Below, in pieces: positions 27,588 through 35,170 of a stretch of DNA of 64,000 bases. A program made the translations under genes and the position numbers. Each line of letters opens with the position of its first letter. Position 1 is the first letter of the stretch. The notes under the pieces are model-generated. The model was not told the DNA's origin, did no database searches, and was given only the letters and a program-made list of their open reading frames with translations. Location of the stretch: positions 47,263 to 111,262 of the forward strand of contig JADCIX010000007.1 of NCBI GenBank assembly GCA_020247545.1, given 5' to 3'. The stretch comes from Rhodocyclaceae bacterium. Its GTDB lineage: Bacteria > Pseudomonadota > Gammaproteobacteria > Burkholderiales > Usitatibacteraceae.

Positions 27588-27715
27588 CCTCACCAACGGA
27601 GCCGCAAATTCGTGCGGCGATGGGAAAAGCGATTCGTGAAGTGAAGCGAGATGCGGTGGCTAGGAACGTCAAGCTCGCGGTCGCGCCGGAAAAATCGTGG
27701 TCTGTCCCTAAATAG
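27545..27715 (+). CDS. 56-residue partner protein of the zeta-like kinase (putative antitoxin)
   Basis: Starts MAKTPEARNGRRKV and ends EKSWSVPK. It overlaps the kinase gene by 43 bases in a different frame. A 56-residue homologue at 38162-38332 shares the pattern A-(x5)-(R/K)E(V/A)KR-x-A-x-A and the identical SWSVPK end. Size, basic character and overlap suggest an antitoxin or accessory subunit. It may be expressed by translational coupling. No named family was recognised. Confidence 0.6.
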   Translation: MAKTPEARNGRRKVTSPTEPQIRAAMGKAIREVKRDAVARNVKLAVAPEKSWSVPK

Positions 27716-27717
27716 TT

Positions 27718-27783
27718 AGCGTCGATGAAATTCTTCGTGAAGCGACGCAGGTGAAGAATGTTTGGGTGCCGTATGGCGCTTAA
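27718..27783 (+). pseudogene. Duplicate of the last 66 bases of the ALDH gene (copy 2)
   Basis: 62 of 66 bases match 26847-26912. The frame still reads VDEILREATQVKNVWVPYGA and ends with the stop TAA. It cannot be a gene by itself. It closes an 871-base cassette (26913-27783) that holds the zeta-like kinase and its partner. Confidence 0.9.
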
Positions 27784-27805
27784 TGTGACCATGAAAGCCC
27801 GTCAT

Positions 27806-27823
27806 CCCGTGCCCGGACACGGG
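27806..27823. repeat. Short hairpin repeat before brnT
   Basis: CCCGTG (27806-27811) pairs with CACGGG (27818-27823) within GTCATCCCG...GGGATCCAGC. The flanks resemble the B repeats (GTCATCCCG, GGGATCCA), but the stem differs. Confidence 0.6.
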
Positions 27824-27849
27824 ATCCAGCGGCGTTCGGTCGTCTAGCC

Positions 27850-28125
27850 ATGTTTGCCTTTGAGTGGGATGACGCCAAAGCGGCTAGCAATGTCAAAAAG
27901 CATCGTGTATCTTTTGACGAGGCGGTTACCGTGTTTGGCGATGTTCGTGCAATCACCTTCGCTGATTCGGAGCATTCAGATACGGAAGATCGCAGTAGGA
28001 CCTACGGGATGTCTGCAAATGGGCGACTGCTCGTTGTGGTTCACACCGAGCGTAAAACGAGCATTAGAATCATCAGTGCCAGAAAGGCAACGAAATATGA
28101 AAAAGACATCTACGAACAAGGCTGA
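27850..28125 (+). CDS. BrnT family ribonuclease toxin (DUF497)
   Basis: 91 residues. FEWDDAKAASNVKKHRVSFDEAVTVFGD is the classical DUF497/BrnT opening, followed by RTYGMSANGRLLVVVHTER and a final RIISARKATKYEKDIYE. BrnT is a RelE-fold mRNA interferase. The antitoxin gene overlaps its end by 29 bases. It is part of the second cassette after the ALDH. Confidence 0.9.
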   Translation: MFAFEWDDAKAASNVKKHRVSFDEAVTVFGDVRAITFADSEHSDTEDRSRTYGMSANGRLLVVVHTERKTSIRIISARKATKYEKDIYEQG

Positions 28126-28360
28126 TCAAGACATCCCTGTGCTGAAGCGAGAGCAGCTAGGCAAGGGCGTCCGTGGCAAATACTTTCAGCAATACACCCA
28201 GCAAAGCAACGTTGTCGTATTGAAACCTGAAATCATGAAGGCATTCCCAACGTCCGATGCGGTTAACAAAGCGTTGGCTAGCATGCTCGCGTTCAGCGAG
28301 GAGACGCAGTCGCTACTCGTGGTAAAGGGCGCGAAGGGTGCTCGGAGAAAAGCGGCTTGA
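28097..28360 (+). CDS. Antitoxin partner of the BrnT toxin
   Basis: 87 residues from ATG 28097 (MKKTSTNKADQDIPVLKREQ). The core GVRGKYFQQYTQQSNVVVLKPEIMKAFPTSDAVNKAL matches antitoxins often found with RelE/BrnT toxins: a DNA-binding ribbon-helix-helix-like C terminus after a toxin-binding segment. It overlaps brnT and lies in another frame. Autoregulation is likely by analogy. It is not the canonical BrnA, whose marks I do not see. Confidence 0.75.
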   Translation: MKKTSTNKADQDIPVLKREQLGKGVRGKYFQQYTQQSNVVVLKPEIMKAFPTSDAVNKALASMLAFSEETQSLLVVKGAKGARRKAA

Positions 28361-28374
28361 GCCCGTCGCTTGCT

Positions 28375-28896
28375 GAAAGCGCGAGCCTTGCTCCTTTCAC
28401 CGCCGCCGCATGGGCGGACAAATACGACGGCCGCATTCACGGCACACCGTATCGCAACGTCACCCTCGCGATGAATGAACCGATGGGCGTGATCGGCATA
28501 CTGATGCCCGATGACCATCCATTACTCGCACTCGCCACACTCGCCGGTACCGCACTCGCGATGGGCAATACAATGGTGGTGGTGCCTTCGCCCAAACATC
28601 CGCTCACGGCAACAGACCTCTACCAAGTACTCGAAACCTCAGACGTGCCGCACGGCACCTTCAACATCGTCACCGGCGACCGGGACGAGTTGGCCAAGAC
28701 GCCGAGCGAACACGACGACGTGGATTCAGTCTGGTATGCCGGCAGCGCCGAAGGACAAACCGCGGTGCAAAAGGCGAGCGCTGGAAACATGAAGCGCACT
28801 TGGGTGCGTAGTGCGACAGGGGCATTGCCAAGCGTGGATGAAGTGCTGCGTGAGGCGACGCAGGTGAAGAATGTTTGGGTGCCGTATGGGGCTTAG
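28375..28896 (+). pseudogene. ALDH second-domain fragment (copy 3 of the ALDH 3' end)
   Basis: The frame FTAAAWADKYDGRIHGTPYR ... VWVPYGA repeats the last 170 or so residues of the ALDH at 26391-26912. It is nearly identical at DNA level in the first 330 bases but has small in-frame deletions (NSAG and TGLTG regions) and a TAG stop. It has no proper start or ribosome site, so it is a decayed or displaced gene end. The junction at 28375 directly follows the antitoxin stop (28360). Divergence at the left edge (ESASLAPF against EASISALF) hints that it came from a related ALDH rather than from a fresh local duplication. Confidence 0.9.
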
Positions 28897-28964
28897 GGAT
28901 CACATTGTTCGGACGTCTTGCGACGTGCGGCTTGGAACCACGTTCGATGCTGAAAGGAATTTTT

Positions 28965-30149
28965 ATGGCTAAGAAATCAGTCCCTGCGCCCCCCGAGCTT
29001 GCGAAGGACGTTCAACAAGAGATAGTTGATGACGTCTTTGTCGATATTGAGAAAGAGAGCGGGGAGGCCGACCTTATCGACGTGATAGATCGTCCGTATG
29101 ACCCCACGCTGATTAGAGTGGACGCAAAAATGTTCTCTCTACGCAACGTTTTGGACATGATTGATGAGGGCGATCTTGATTTGAACCCCGATTTTCAGCG
29201 ACTTCGCGTTTGGTCGCCCCTCCAAAAATCACGCCTTATTGAATCGATCTTGCTTAGGATTCCCCTACCAGCATTCTATTTCTCCACGGAACCGAATGGA
29301 AAACTTCAGGTTGTTGATGGAGTTCAGAGGCTTTCAACAATCCACAGTTTTGTTAGAGGGGGAGAGGGGAGCACAGCCCATTTCAGGTTAGAGAGCTTGG
29401 AGTATCTCAACGAGGCAGTTGGGGGCAAGTATTTTGGCGATCTAAAAAATTCAATTTGGGCAAAGCGGATAAACACTACTCAGATCGTCGCAAATGTGAT
29501 CGATCCGCAGACGCCGGCGAAGGTCAAGTTTGATATCTTCCGCAGAATCAATACTGGTGGTACTCCCCTAAATGCCCAAGAAATTAGGCACTGCATGTCT
29601 GGGGAAAAGTCGAGGGAGTTGTTGCGCACGCTTGCATCTTCGAAAGAGTTCAAATTGGCAACGGGTGGCAAACTGTCGGGACACAAACGGATGGCAGATA
29701 GAGAGTTAGTGCTTCGAGCAATCGCGTTTACTGCTGAGCCCTCACTTGAAAAGGCATTAGAAGCGGGATCACTCGAAAACTTGTTGAATTTGACCGCCGA
29801 GAAGTTAGACGCTGAGTATTCGCCCGAACAGCTTCAGCTTTTGTCAATGAAGTTCAAAGACTCGATGCTGAAAGCGCATTTGCTTTTTGGTGATCGGGCT
29901 TTTCGCAAATGGCCGACCGTAACAGATTGGAAGTATCCGTTAAATCGGGCGCTATTCGATGTTTGGGGAAGCCTATTGGCAAGCTATTCCGTTGCCGAAT
30001 TGGAAGGACGCCAAGTTTCCATAGTTGAGAAGTTCCGGGAACTCTGCGCGTTTGACGTTTTCTTCCGAGAGGCAATATCAAGCGGAACGTCTGATCCTAA
30101 GAAAATTACCTACCGTTTCAATGCGATACGTGAAATTTTGAGTGAGTAA
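28965..30149 (+). CDS. DUF262 (ParB/Srx-like, GmrSD N-terminal-like) protein
   Basis: 394 residues from ATG 28965, AAAGGA upstream. DUF262 marks: LNPDFQRLRVWSPLQKSRLIESILLRIPLPAFYF and VVDGVQRLSTIHSF (the DGxQR motif), then RINTGGTPLNAQEIRHC. In GmrS/BrxU-type proteins this fold is a nucleotide-dependent nuclease or sensor used against modified DNA. The C-terminal HNH (DUF1524) part is absent. It is first in a three-gene operon with an AAA ATPase and an unknown protein. Base composition is more AT-rich than the flanks, a sign of transfer. Confidence 0.82.
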   Translation: MAKKSVPAPPELAKDVQQEIVDDVFVDIEKESGEADLIDVIDRPYDPTLIRVDAKMFSLRNVLDMIDEGDLDLNPDFQRLRVWSPLQKSRLIESILLRIPLPAFYFSTEPNGKLQVVDGVQRLSTIHSFVRGGEGSTAHFRLESLEYLNEAVGGKYFGDLKNSIWAKRINTTQIVANVIDPQTPAKVKFDIFRRINTGGTPLNAQEIRHCMSGEKSRELLRTLASSKEFKLATGGKLSGHKRMADRELVLRAIAFTAEPSLEKALEAGSLENLLNLTAEKLDAEYSPEQLQLLSMKFKDSMLKAHLLFGDRAFRKWPTVTDWKYPLNRALFDVWGSLLASYSVAELEGRQVSIVEKFRELCAFDVFFREAISSGTSDPKKITYRFNAIREILSE

Positions 30150-30153
30150 TCAT

Positions 30154-31293
30154 ATGGCTTTTGATCTACAAATCGAAAACTTTAAGTGCTTTGCGAATCA
30201 ATCCTTTGCGTTCGAGAGCCTGAACGTGTTGTGCGGCGCCAATGGCGCGGGTAAGAGCACAATCATGCAAGCCATCCAACTTTTCGATGCCTCGCGTGAG
30301 GCCTATGGTCGTAATGCGGCATATGTTTCGCTAAACACGCATGCCGGCTTGAGTTTGGGTGCTGCGTCGGACATTGCGCATAGGACTACAACAGGCGAAT
30401 TCACCGGCGGCCCTACGAAAATCAGTATCTCGAACAGCTCCCAACACGAGTGCGTAACACTTATTTCCGGAAATCTTGAGGAAAACGAAAACTATCTCTC
30501 CGTGGCGCATGCATACGACGTCGGAAATCCTCTGCGGAAGAAATTTGTGTTTCTTTCAGCAGAAAGAATTGGGCCTCGTCTCGCGCAGGGGGAGCTCTCG
30601 GACCTGCCTATTGATCAGCTGACTGTTGGTGAGAACGGCGAGTTTGCAGCGGAAGTTTTGGTAAGGCTGGACAGAAAGAAGCTTGGTCTGGATGATGTTC
30701 TGTATCCCAGCGATGAGAGGCTCGAGCCTGCAATTCCGTTCTTCGGAAAGAATGTCGAGCAATGGATGAAGCGAATAACCGGCATAGGTGGACTTCGCGC
30801 CAGCGGCGATGTGAGTAGAGGTCGCCCACGAGTTGAGATTCTTGGGGCTGGCAAATATGACGATTGGGTCATCGCTTCAAATTTCGGATTCGGGGTGAGT
30901 TACGTGCTGCCGGTAGTAGTTGCGTGCTTAATGGCCGACCAAGATACGACACTCTTGATTGATAGTCCTGAAGCACATTTGCACCCAAGCGCACAAACGC
31001 GACTCGCGGATTTTCTTTGTCGCGTCGCTGCGTCTGGGGTGTGTATTGTTGTTGAGACGCACAGTGATCACATCGTTGATGGCATTCGATTGGCTGTAGC
31101 CTCGAAGGCGTCACCTGTTCTTGCAACAGGCGTGAAGTTCTTCCAAGTTGCGACGCGTGAGAACAGCGCAGAGGCGGAAGTCGTTCCGATCCAAGTAACG
31201 GATCGGGGGGCGCTTAGCAGCTGGCCCAAAGGCTTTTTTGACCAACAGGCTGCGAATTTGCGCGCCATAGCACTTTCGGCCCGCAGTGCCTGA
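30154..31293 (+). CDS. OLD-like / DUF3696-type AAA ATPase
   Basis: 379 residues from ATG 30154; GTG at 30142 would overlap the previous gene. Walker A GANGAGKST (28-36), FLSAERIGPR, Walker B region TTLLIDSPEAHLHPSAQTRL and the H-loop VVETHSDHIVDGIRLA show the ABC/SMC-like ATPase fold of OLD proteins. No TOPRIM nuclease follows, so a partner may supply the effector. It lies 4 bases after the DUF262 gene and overlaps the next by 8. Confidence 0.85.
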   Translation: MAFDLQIENFKCFANQSFAFESLNVLCGANGAGKSTIMQAIQLFDASREAYGRNAAYVSLNTHAGLSLGAASDIAHRTTTGEFTGGPTKISISNSSQHECVTLISGNLEENENYLSVAHAYDVGNPLRKKFVFLSAERIGPRLAQGELSDLPIDQLTVGENGEFAAEVLVRLDRKKLGLDDVLYPSDERLEPAIPFFGKNVEQWMKRITGIGGLRASGDVSRGRPRVEILGAGKYDDWVIASNFGFGVSYVLPVVVACLMADQDTTLLIDSPEAHLHPSAQTRLADFLCRVAASGVCIVVETHSDHIVDGIRLAVASKASPVLATGVKFFQVATRENSAEAEVVPIQVTDRGALSSWPKGFFDQQAANLRAIALSARSA

Positions 31294-32221
31294 CGGAATC
31301 GATTTCTTGCTGGATGATTCTGGCCTAACTCGCGCGATAGATGCGTGGGAGAGTGAAAATCGCCTTCTGCTAAGCCTACTCGCAACGTTAGAAGAACTAC
31401 AGTTAGATGGCTCCGTGAAATTACGGGCAACCGAAGATATTTATCAACTCCCGCTTGCGGACGCAGGTGCGTGCGTAGCGGACTTTATCTTTCCCGAGGT
31501 TCCGCAAGACCGGGATCTCTGGCGCCGCTTAATGCTCGCGATGTCAAAGGTGAGTCTTGACTTCACCGCACCGAGTGACGTGTCTTGCGCGCTAGAGCAC
31601 ATAGATGAGCAGATCGACAGCCGTGCAATCGCCTTCGCTGTAGAACAAAGTTCGAGCGGGGGAGATTTTCCAGTTCTCCTAACAATTGGCATTGGACCAC
31701 ACTCAACGCGGAAGTGTGAAGCTGGCGGCAAGAGCGCGCGTCTCGCATTTATCGAGAAGGCCAACGAACTGATGTTGGCCTACCGCGCTTTCTTGCTTAC
31801 TCGCACTTCGGATGAGCAAGTGCGCGCGGCGATACCTGATGCTTATCCGTCGTTGCATGTCTGTGATGATGCAACGGTAAAGGCGCTGGGGTTAGGATTT
31901 TCTAACTGTTTACAGGATTACTTGGACCACCTTTCTTGGCTGAATGACGAATTGCTCGACCTCGCGGCCCAATTCAATTGGGACTTGCCCAAAATGATTA
32001 ATGCAGCACGAATTCCGTTCAGTGACGAAAGTACATCCACCAAGGCAGATCCCAAAAAGATGAGGGAACGGCAGGTTCATGTGAACGGAAAGGCCGTGAT
32101 CTGCTCCTTACACACCAAGATAACGCATACCAAAGGTCGCATTCATTTTCATCCCCCAATTTCCAGTCTTGTTGCTGGGAAAGTAATTGTTGGGCTCACG
32201 GCGCCTCATCTGTCTGTTTAG
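31286..32221 (+). CDS. Unknown third protein of the DUF262-ATPase operon
   Basis: 311 residues, GTG start (VPDGIDFLLDDSGLTRAI), overlapping the ATPase gene by 8 bases. No family is recognised for the first 230 residues, which look alpha-helical and soluble. The C-terminal 50 residues (RQVHVNGKAVICSLHTKI, GRIHFHPP, GKVIVGLTAPHL) form a compact beta-rich module with conserved-looking His residues, reminiscent of C-terminal modules in nuclease or toxin proteins. The overlap and the two neighbours suggest a joint function, perhaps as effector or specificity factor. The gene is intact. Confidence 0.6.
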   Translation: MPDGIDFLLDDSGLTRAIDAWESENRLLLSLLATLEELQLDGSVKLRATEDIYQLPLADAGACVADFIFPEVPQDRDLWRRLMLAMSKVSLDFTAPSDVSCALEHIDEQIDSRAIAFAVEQSSSGGDFPVLLTIGIGPHSTRKCEAGGKSARLAFIEKANELMLAYRAFLLTRTSDEQVRAAIPDAYPSLHVCDDATVKALGLGFSNCLQDYLDHLSWLNDELLDLAAQFNWDLPKMINAARIPFSDESTSTKADPKKMRERQVHVNGKAVICSLHTKITHTKGRIHFHPPISSLVAGKVIVGLTAPHLSV

Positions 32222-32313
32222 GATAAAAGGTGTGAGCGTCAATTAGAGGTGTCCGAGTCGACGTTGTTGTTTGGCGCTGTCGGTGGGAGTGGTCCCGGCC
32301 ATTAAATGGTGTG

Positions 32314-33627
32314 CTAGATATCGGCAGGCTCGAACTTCTTGTACAACGAAGCTAGGCGTCTTACCGGTATTCTGAACTGACTCCTTGCCTTCACGGTCGA
32401 GTTTGATTTGCTCGCGTTCATCACTTTCGAGCCTGGGTCATAGACGATCAGGCCATTTTGGAGGGCTGATAGATACAGCGGAAATTCTGTCTCTTCGCCA
32501 AGAAGCACAGGGCTTTGATATTGGTACTTTGGCGGGGCGCCGGATTCTTTTTCATAGGGTACGTACGCGGCGGCGGCATGTTTCTTGGACCAGTGCGCGA
32601 TCAGCCCTTCGAAACTCCAGCCCGCTGAAACATTCCCGCGCCGATCAATTAGGTGGATTCCGCCGAGCACGTCCACAATCTTTTGTTTTTGATGATCGTA
32701 TCCGCTTAGCATCAGCGTTTGACCTGACGCTTCGCAAATGCTGCCAGCTCGGTGGATGCCTGTGAAATACAGAACATCGCCTCCAGCATCGTGCCCGTAC
32801 TTGCGAACAAATTCCTTCACGCCCTTTTCGCCATAGAAGCCAACGTCTGGCTCTGGCGTCATCAGCGTTACCTTGCCACTTCCGTACGCTTTTATTTCCC
32901 AGCCAAGAAAGTCGGGCGCGGCGTCAGAGTTTGGTTTTATCCCAAGGAGCGCCTCTAACGTGTAGCCGCCGCCGTTCTGTGCGGCATAGGCAATGATCTC
33001 GCCGTGCTTATTCATGCGGCAGGAGATATGCCAGCCGGCAGCGCGAATTTCGCGAAGTTTAGTAAGCAGTTGCGTCCTAGTGCTCTTGCTCTTTCCCAGC
33101 GGAATGTGGAGCAGCACACCTTCAAGTTGAAACTCATCAGCACTCGCACGTCTAGCAACTTCGTTTGCGATGGCGCTTCTTGCAATCGCGAGATGGGCGA
33201 TGATTTTTTTGTTCGGGGTAACGCCGAAAAACAGTACGCGGCCATCAGTGGAATTGAAATGCTTCCGTGAGTCAGCAGGAACCGGGCGCATATGTTCGCC
33301 GAGCGAGAAATCAGACCCGCGAAGAAAACCTGATAGCCGAACCTCTGGATAGTCTGGATAGAGAATGAGTTGAGCGTGTGGCGCGGGTGCAAGCGTTGCA
33401 TCGTCGCGCAGCCAGCTGAAATTCAGCGCCGCCTTGAAGTTCGGTCGTTTTCCCAACGACTCGGTTTTGATGCTTTCGTGCGGAAGCAGCTGCAAGACTT
33501 CAAAACTTCCGCCAAGATAAATCTGCTGTTTAGAATTGTCGTTTTCCGCGAGGCGCTTCGCGAGGATGCGCGTTGCACCGTGATCGTGAAAACAGCGCAG
33601 TAGTTCGTCTAGGGATTCGAACGCCAT
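32314..33627 (-). CDS. MvaI/BcnI family type II restriction endonuclease with N-terminal extension
   Basis: 437 residues. The C-terminal 220 residues carry GGYTLEALLGIKPNSDAAPDF, then the PD-(D/E)xK-type site Asp239, Glu244, Lys246 in DFLGWEIKA and TLMTPEPDVGFYG, as in MvaI and BcnI. Those enzymes are about half this length. The first 180 residues are an extra domain (DELLRCFHDHGATRILAKRL ... LLHIPLGKS). Relatives cut CCWGG or CCSGG; the exact site here is inference. It lies 11 bases after the methyltransferase gene, in one operon. Confidence 0.88.
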   Translation of the reverse strand: MAFESLDELLRCFHDHGATRILAKRLAENDNSKQQIYLGGSFEVLQLLPHESIKTESLGKRPNFKAALNFSWLRDDATLAPAPHAQLILYPDYPEVRLSGFLRGSDFSLGEHMRPVPADSRKHFNSTDGRVLFFGVTPNKKIIAHLAIARSAIANEVARRASADEFQLEGVLLHIPLGKSKSTRTQLLTKLREIRAAGWHISCRMNKHGEIIAYAAQNGGGYTLEALLGIKPNSDAAPDFLGWEIKAYGSGKVTLMTPEPDVGFYGEKGVKEFVRKYGHDAGGDVLYFTGIHRAGSICEASGQTLMLSGYDHQKQKIVDVLGGIHLIDRRGNVSAGWSFEGLIAHWSKKHAAAAYVPYEKESGAPPKYQYQSPVLLGEETEFPLYLSALQNGLIVYDPGSKVMNASKSNSTVKARSQFRIPVRRLASLYKKFEPADI

Positions 33628-33638
33628 TGCCAGCGCGG

Positions 33639-34916
33639 CTACTCAGCTGCCGCCAAGTAGGGCAAGTCTGGTTGGTTATCGGCAGCAGTAATGAACTGAA
33701 CCATCAGACGCGCAACTTCGTGTATTACAGGTGTCGCAACGCAGTTACCGAATTGCTTGTAGGCTCGTGTATCCGAAACAGGAATCTTGAACGTGTCCGG
33801 CAAGCCCATCAGGCGCGCGCATTCTCGTGGCGTCAGTCGGCGTGGGTTCTTCCGTAACTGCTTGATGAGAATTTCCGATCCGTCTTTGTAGTACCGCGCC
33901 GACAGCGTTCGTGAAATGTCTTTGCCAGTGACCAAGCCAAAGCCAAATCCATTTCCCTTCAAGCGATGTTTCTCGGCGTAGCCCTGAAGGTATCCCCAGA
34001 GGTGATCGGACAGCGTGAACTTCGGCAGTACTTTTTTCTTTTTGTGATCGAAGTACTTTCCTTCGTCCCAAGGAAGTTCCGGCTCGCTGCCATCAGTCTT
34101 GTGGAGAATATCCGCGAGTTTTCTGTGTCCCTTTTCCGGTAGGCGCAATGCCGCCCAGTCAAACCCAACAGGCTCTCTGAATCCCACGATGATGATGCGC
34201 TCCCGATGCTGTGGAACAAAGTGCGCGGCATCAATGACCTTGAAGTGGATGTGATAGCCGAGCTGTTCAGTCAGCGTGCGCTTAATCACGTCAAACGTGC
34301 GGCCCTTGTCGTGCGATGTCAGGTTCTTAACGTTCTCCAACAGAAAAGCGCGAGGGCGCTTCGCCGCAATGATTCGAGCAACGTCAAAGAAAAGGGTTCC
34401 TTGAGTTTCGTCTGCAAACCCGTGGGCGCGACCGAGCGCATTTTTCTTGGAGACGCCTGCAATCGAAAATGGCTGACATGGAAAGCCGGCGAGGAGTACG
34501 TCGTGGTCAGGCACATCATTTTCTGTGACTAAGGTGATGTCGCCTGCGATGGCGTGACCGCCTGGAAAGTTAGCGGCGTAAGTCTTCTGGGCATACTTGT
34601 CCCACTCGCTGGTGAATACACAGCGGCCACCAACATCTTCAAACGCTGTGCGAATGCCGCCGATGCCCGCAAACAAATCGATGAACGTGAAATCTGCATC
34701 TTCCGGCTGGTCTGCGAGCAACGGCAACATCAGTTGCTTCAGAGCAGGGATGATGTAGCGCGGCGGTACGCATTGGCGCGCTTCCCAACGCCGAATCGTT
34801 CGCGTATCAACTTCAAGAAGGCGAGCCAGTTCGGTTTGGGAATGCTGCCGGCGAGCAGCATCTAGGTATTCATAGACTGGGGAGTTAAGCGGGCCGGTTA
34901 AAAGGACAGTTGCCAT
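33639..34916 (-). CDS. DNA cytosine-5 methyltransferase with N-terminal helix-turn-helix
   Basis: 425 residues. Residues 25-50 form a helix-turn-helix (QTELARLLEVDTRTIRRWEA). The methyltransferase follows: motif I FIDLFAGIGGIRTAF, motif IV FPCQPF with Cys147, ENVKNL, QHRERIIIVGF and closing QFGNCVATPVIHEVA. It is Dcm/EcoRII-like, which fits a CCNGG-type site shared with the adjacent endonuclease. It transcribes first, so methylation precedes cutting. The HTH suggests autoregulation, and direct repeats overlap its promoter. Confidence 0.93.
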   Translation of the reverse strand: MATVLLTGPLNSPVYEYLDAARRQHSQTELARLLEVDTRTIRRWEARQCVPPRYIIPALKQLMLPLLADQPEDADFTFIDLFAGIGGIRTAFEDVGGRCVFTSEWDKYAQKTYAANFPGGHAIAGDITLVTENDVPDHDVLLAGFPCQPFSIAGVSKKNALGRAHGFADETQGTLFFDVARIIAAKRPRAFLLENVKNLTSHDKGRTFDVIKRTLTEQLGYHIHFKVIDAAHFVPQHRERIIIVGFREPVGFDWAALRLPEKGHRKLADILHKTDGSEPELPWDEGKYFDHKKKKVLPKFTLSDHLWGYLQGYAEKHRLKGNGFGFGLVTGKDISRTLSARYYKDGSEILIKQLRKNPRRLTPRECARLMGLPDTFKIPVSDTRAYKQFGNCVATPVIHEVARLMVQFITAADNQPDLPYLAAAE

Positions 34917-34946
34917 TGGCGGGGCGTTTTCTGGGAATAAAACCGG

Positions 34947-34975
34947 ACACTACGCCCTTAGTCGTTCCTAGTCAA
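34947..34975 (-). promoter_or_regulatory. Promoter and possible operator of the restriction-modification operon
   Basis: On the minus strand TTGACT (34975-34970) and TAGTGT (34952-34947) are separated by 17 bases. The direct repeats GACTAGGAAC and GACTAAGGGC, ten bases apart, cover the -35 and spacer, as expected for an operator bound on one DNA face by the HTH domain of the methyltransferase. The rest of the 254-base gap to 35170 shows nothing I can name. Confidence 0.45.
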
Positions 34976-35170
34976 CGGCGATCTGGCGTTAGCGCTTTTG
35001 GAAGCTTGAAAAATAGAAGGCCTAGTAAATACGGGAATTTTCAGGCAAAAAGCGCTGGAAACCTCCGTCCGGCTTAGGGTTTCCAATTTAATCAAACAGA
35101 GGAGGTAGTCTCGGAATGTTTTGTCAAACTGTGATGCGGCAAAAATACGAGCCTAGACCCTTAGCTTTGT

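Noticed and set aside
34947..34975. C-protein (controller) boxes
   Set aside because: No GACT-N3-AGTC palindrome and no small controller gene. Only direct repeats are seen.
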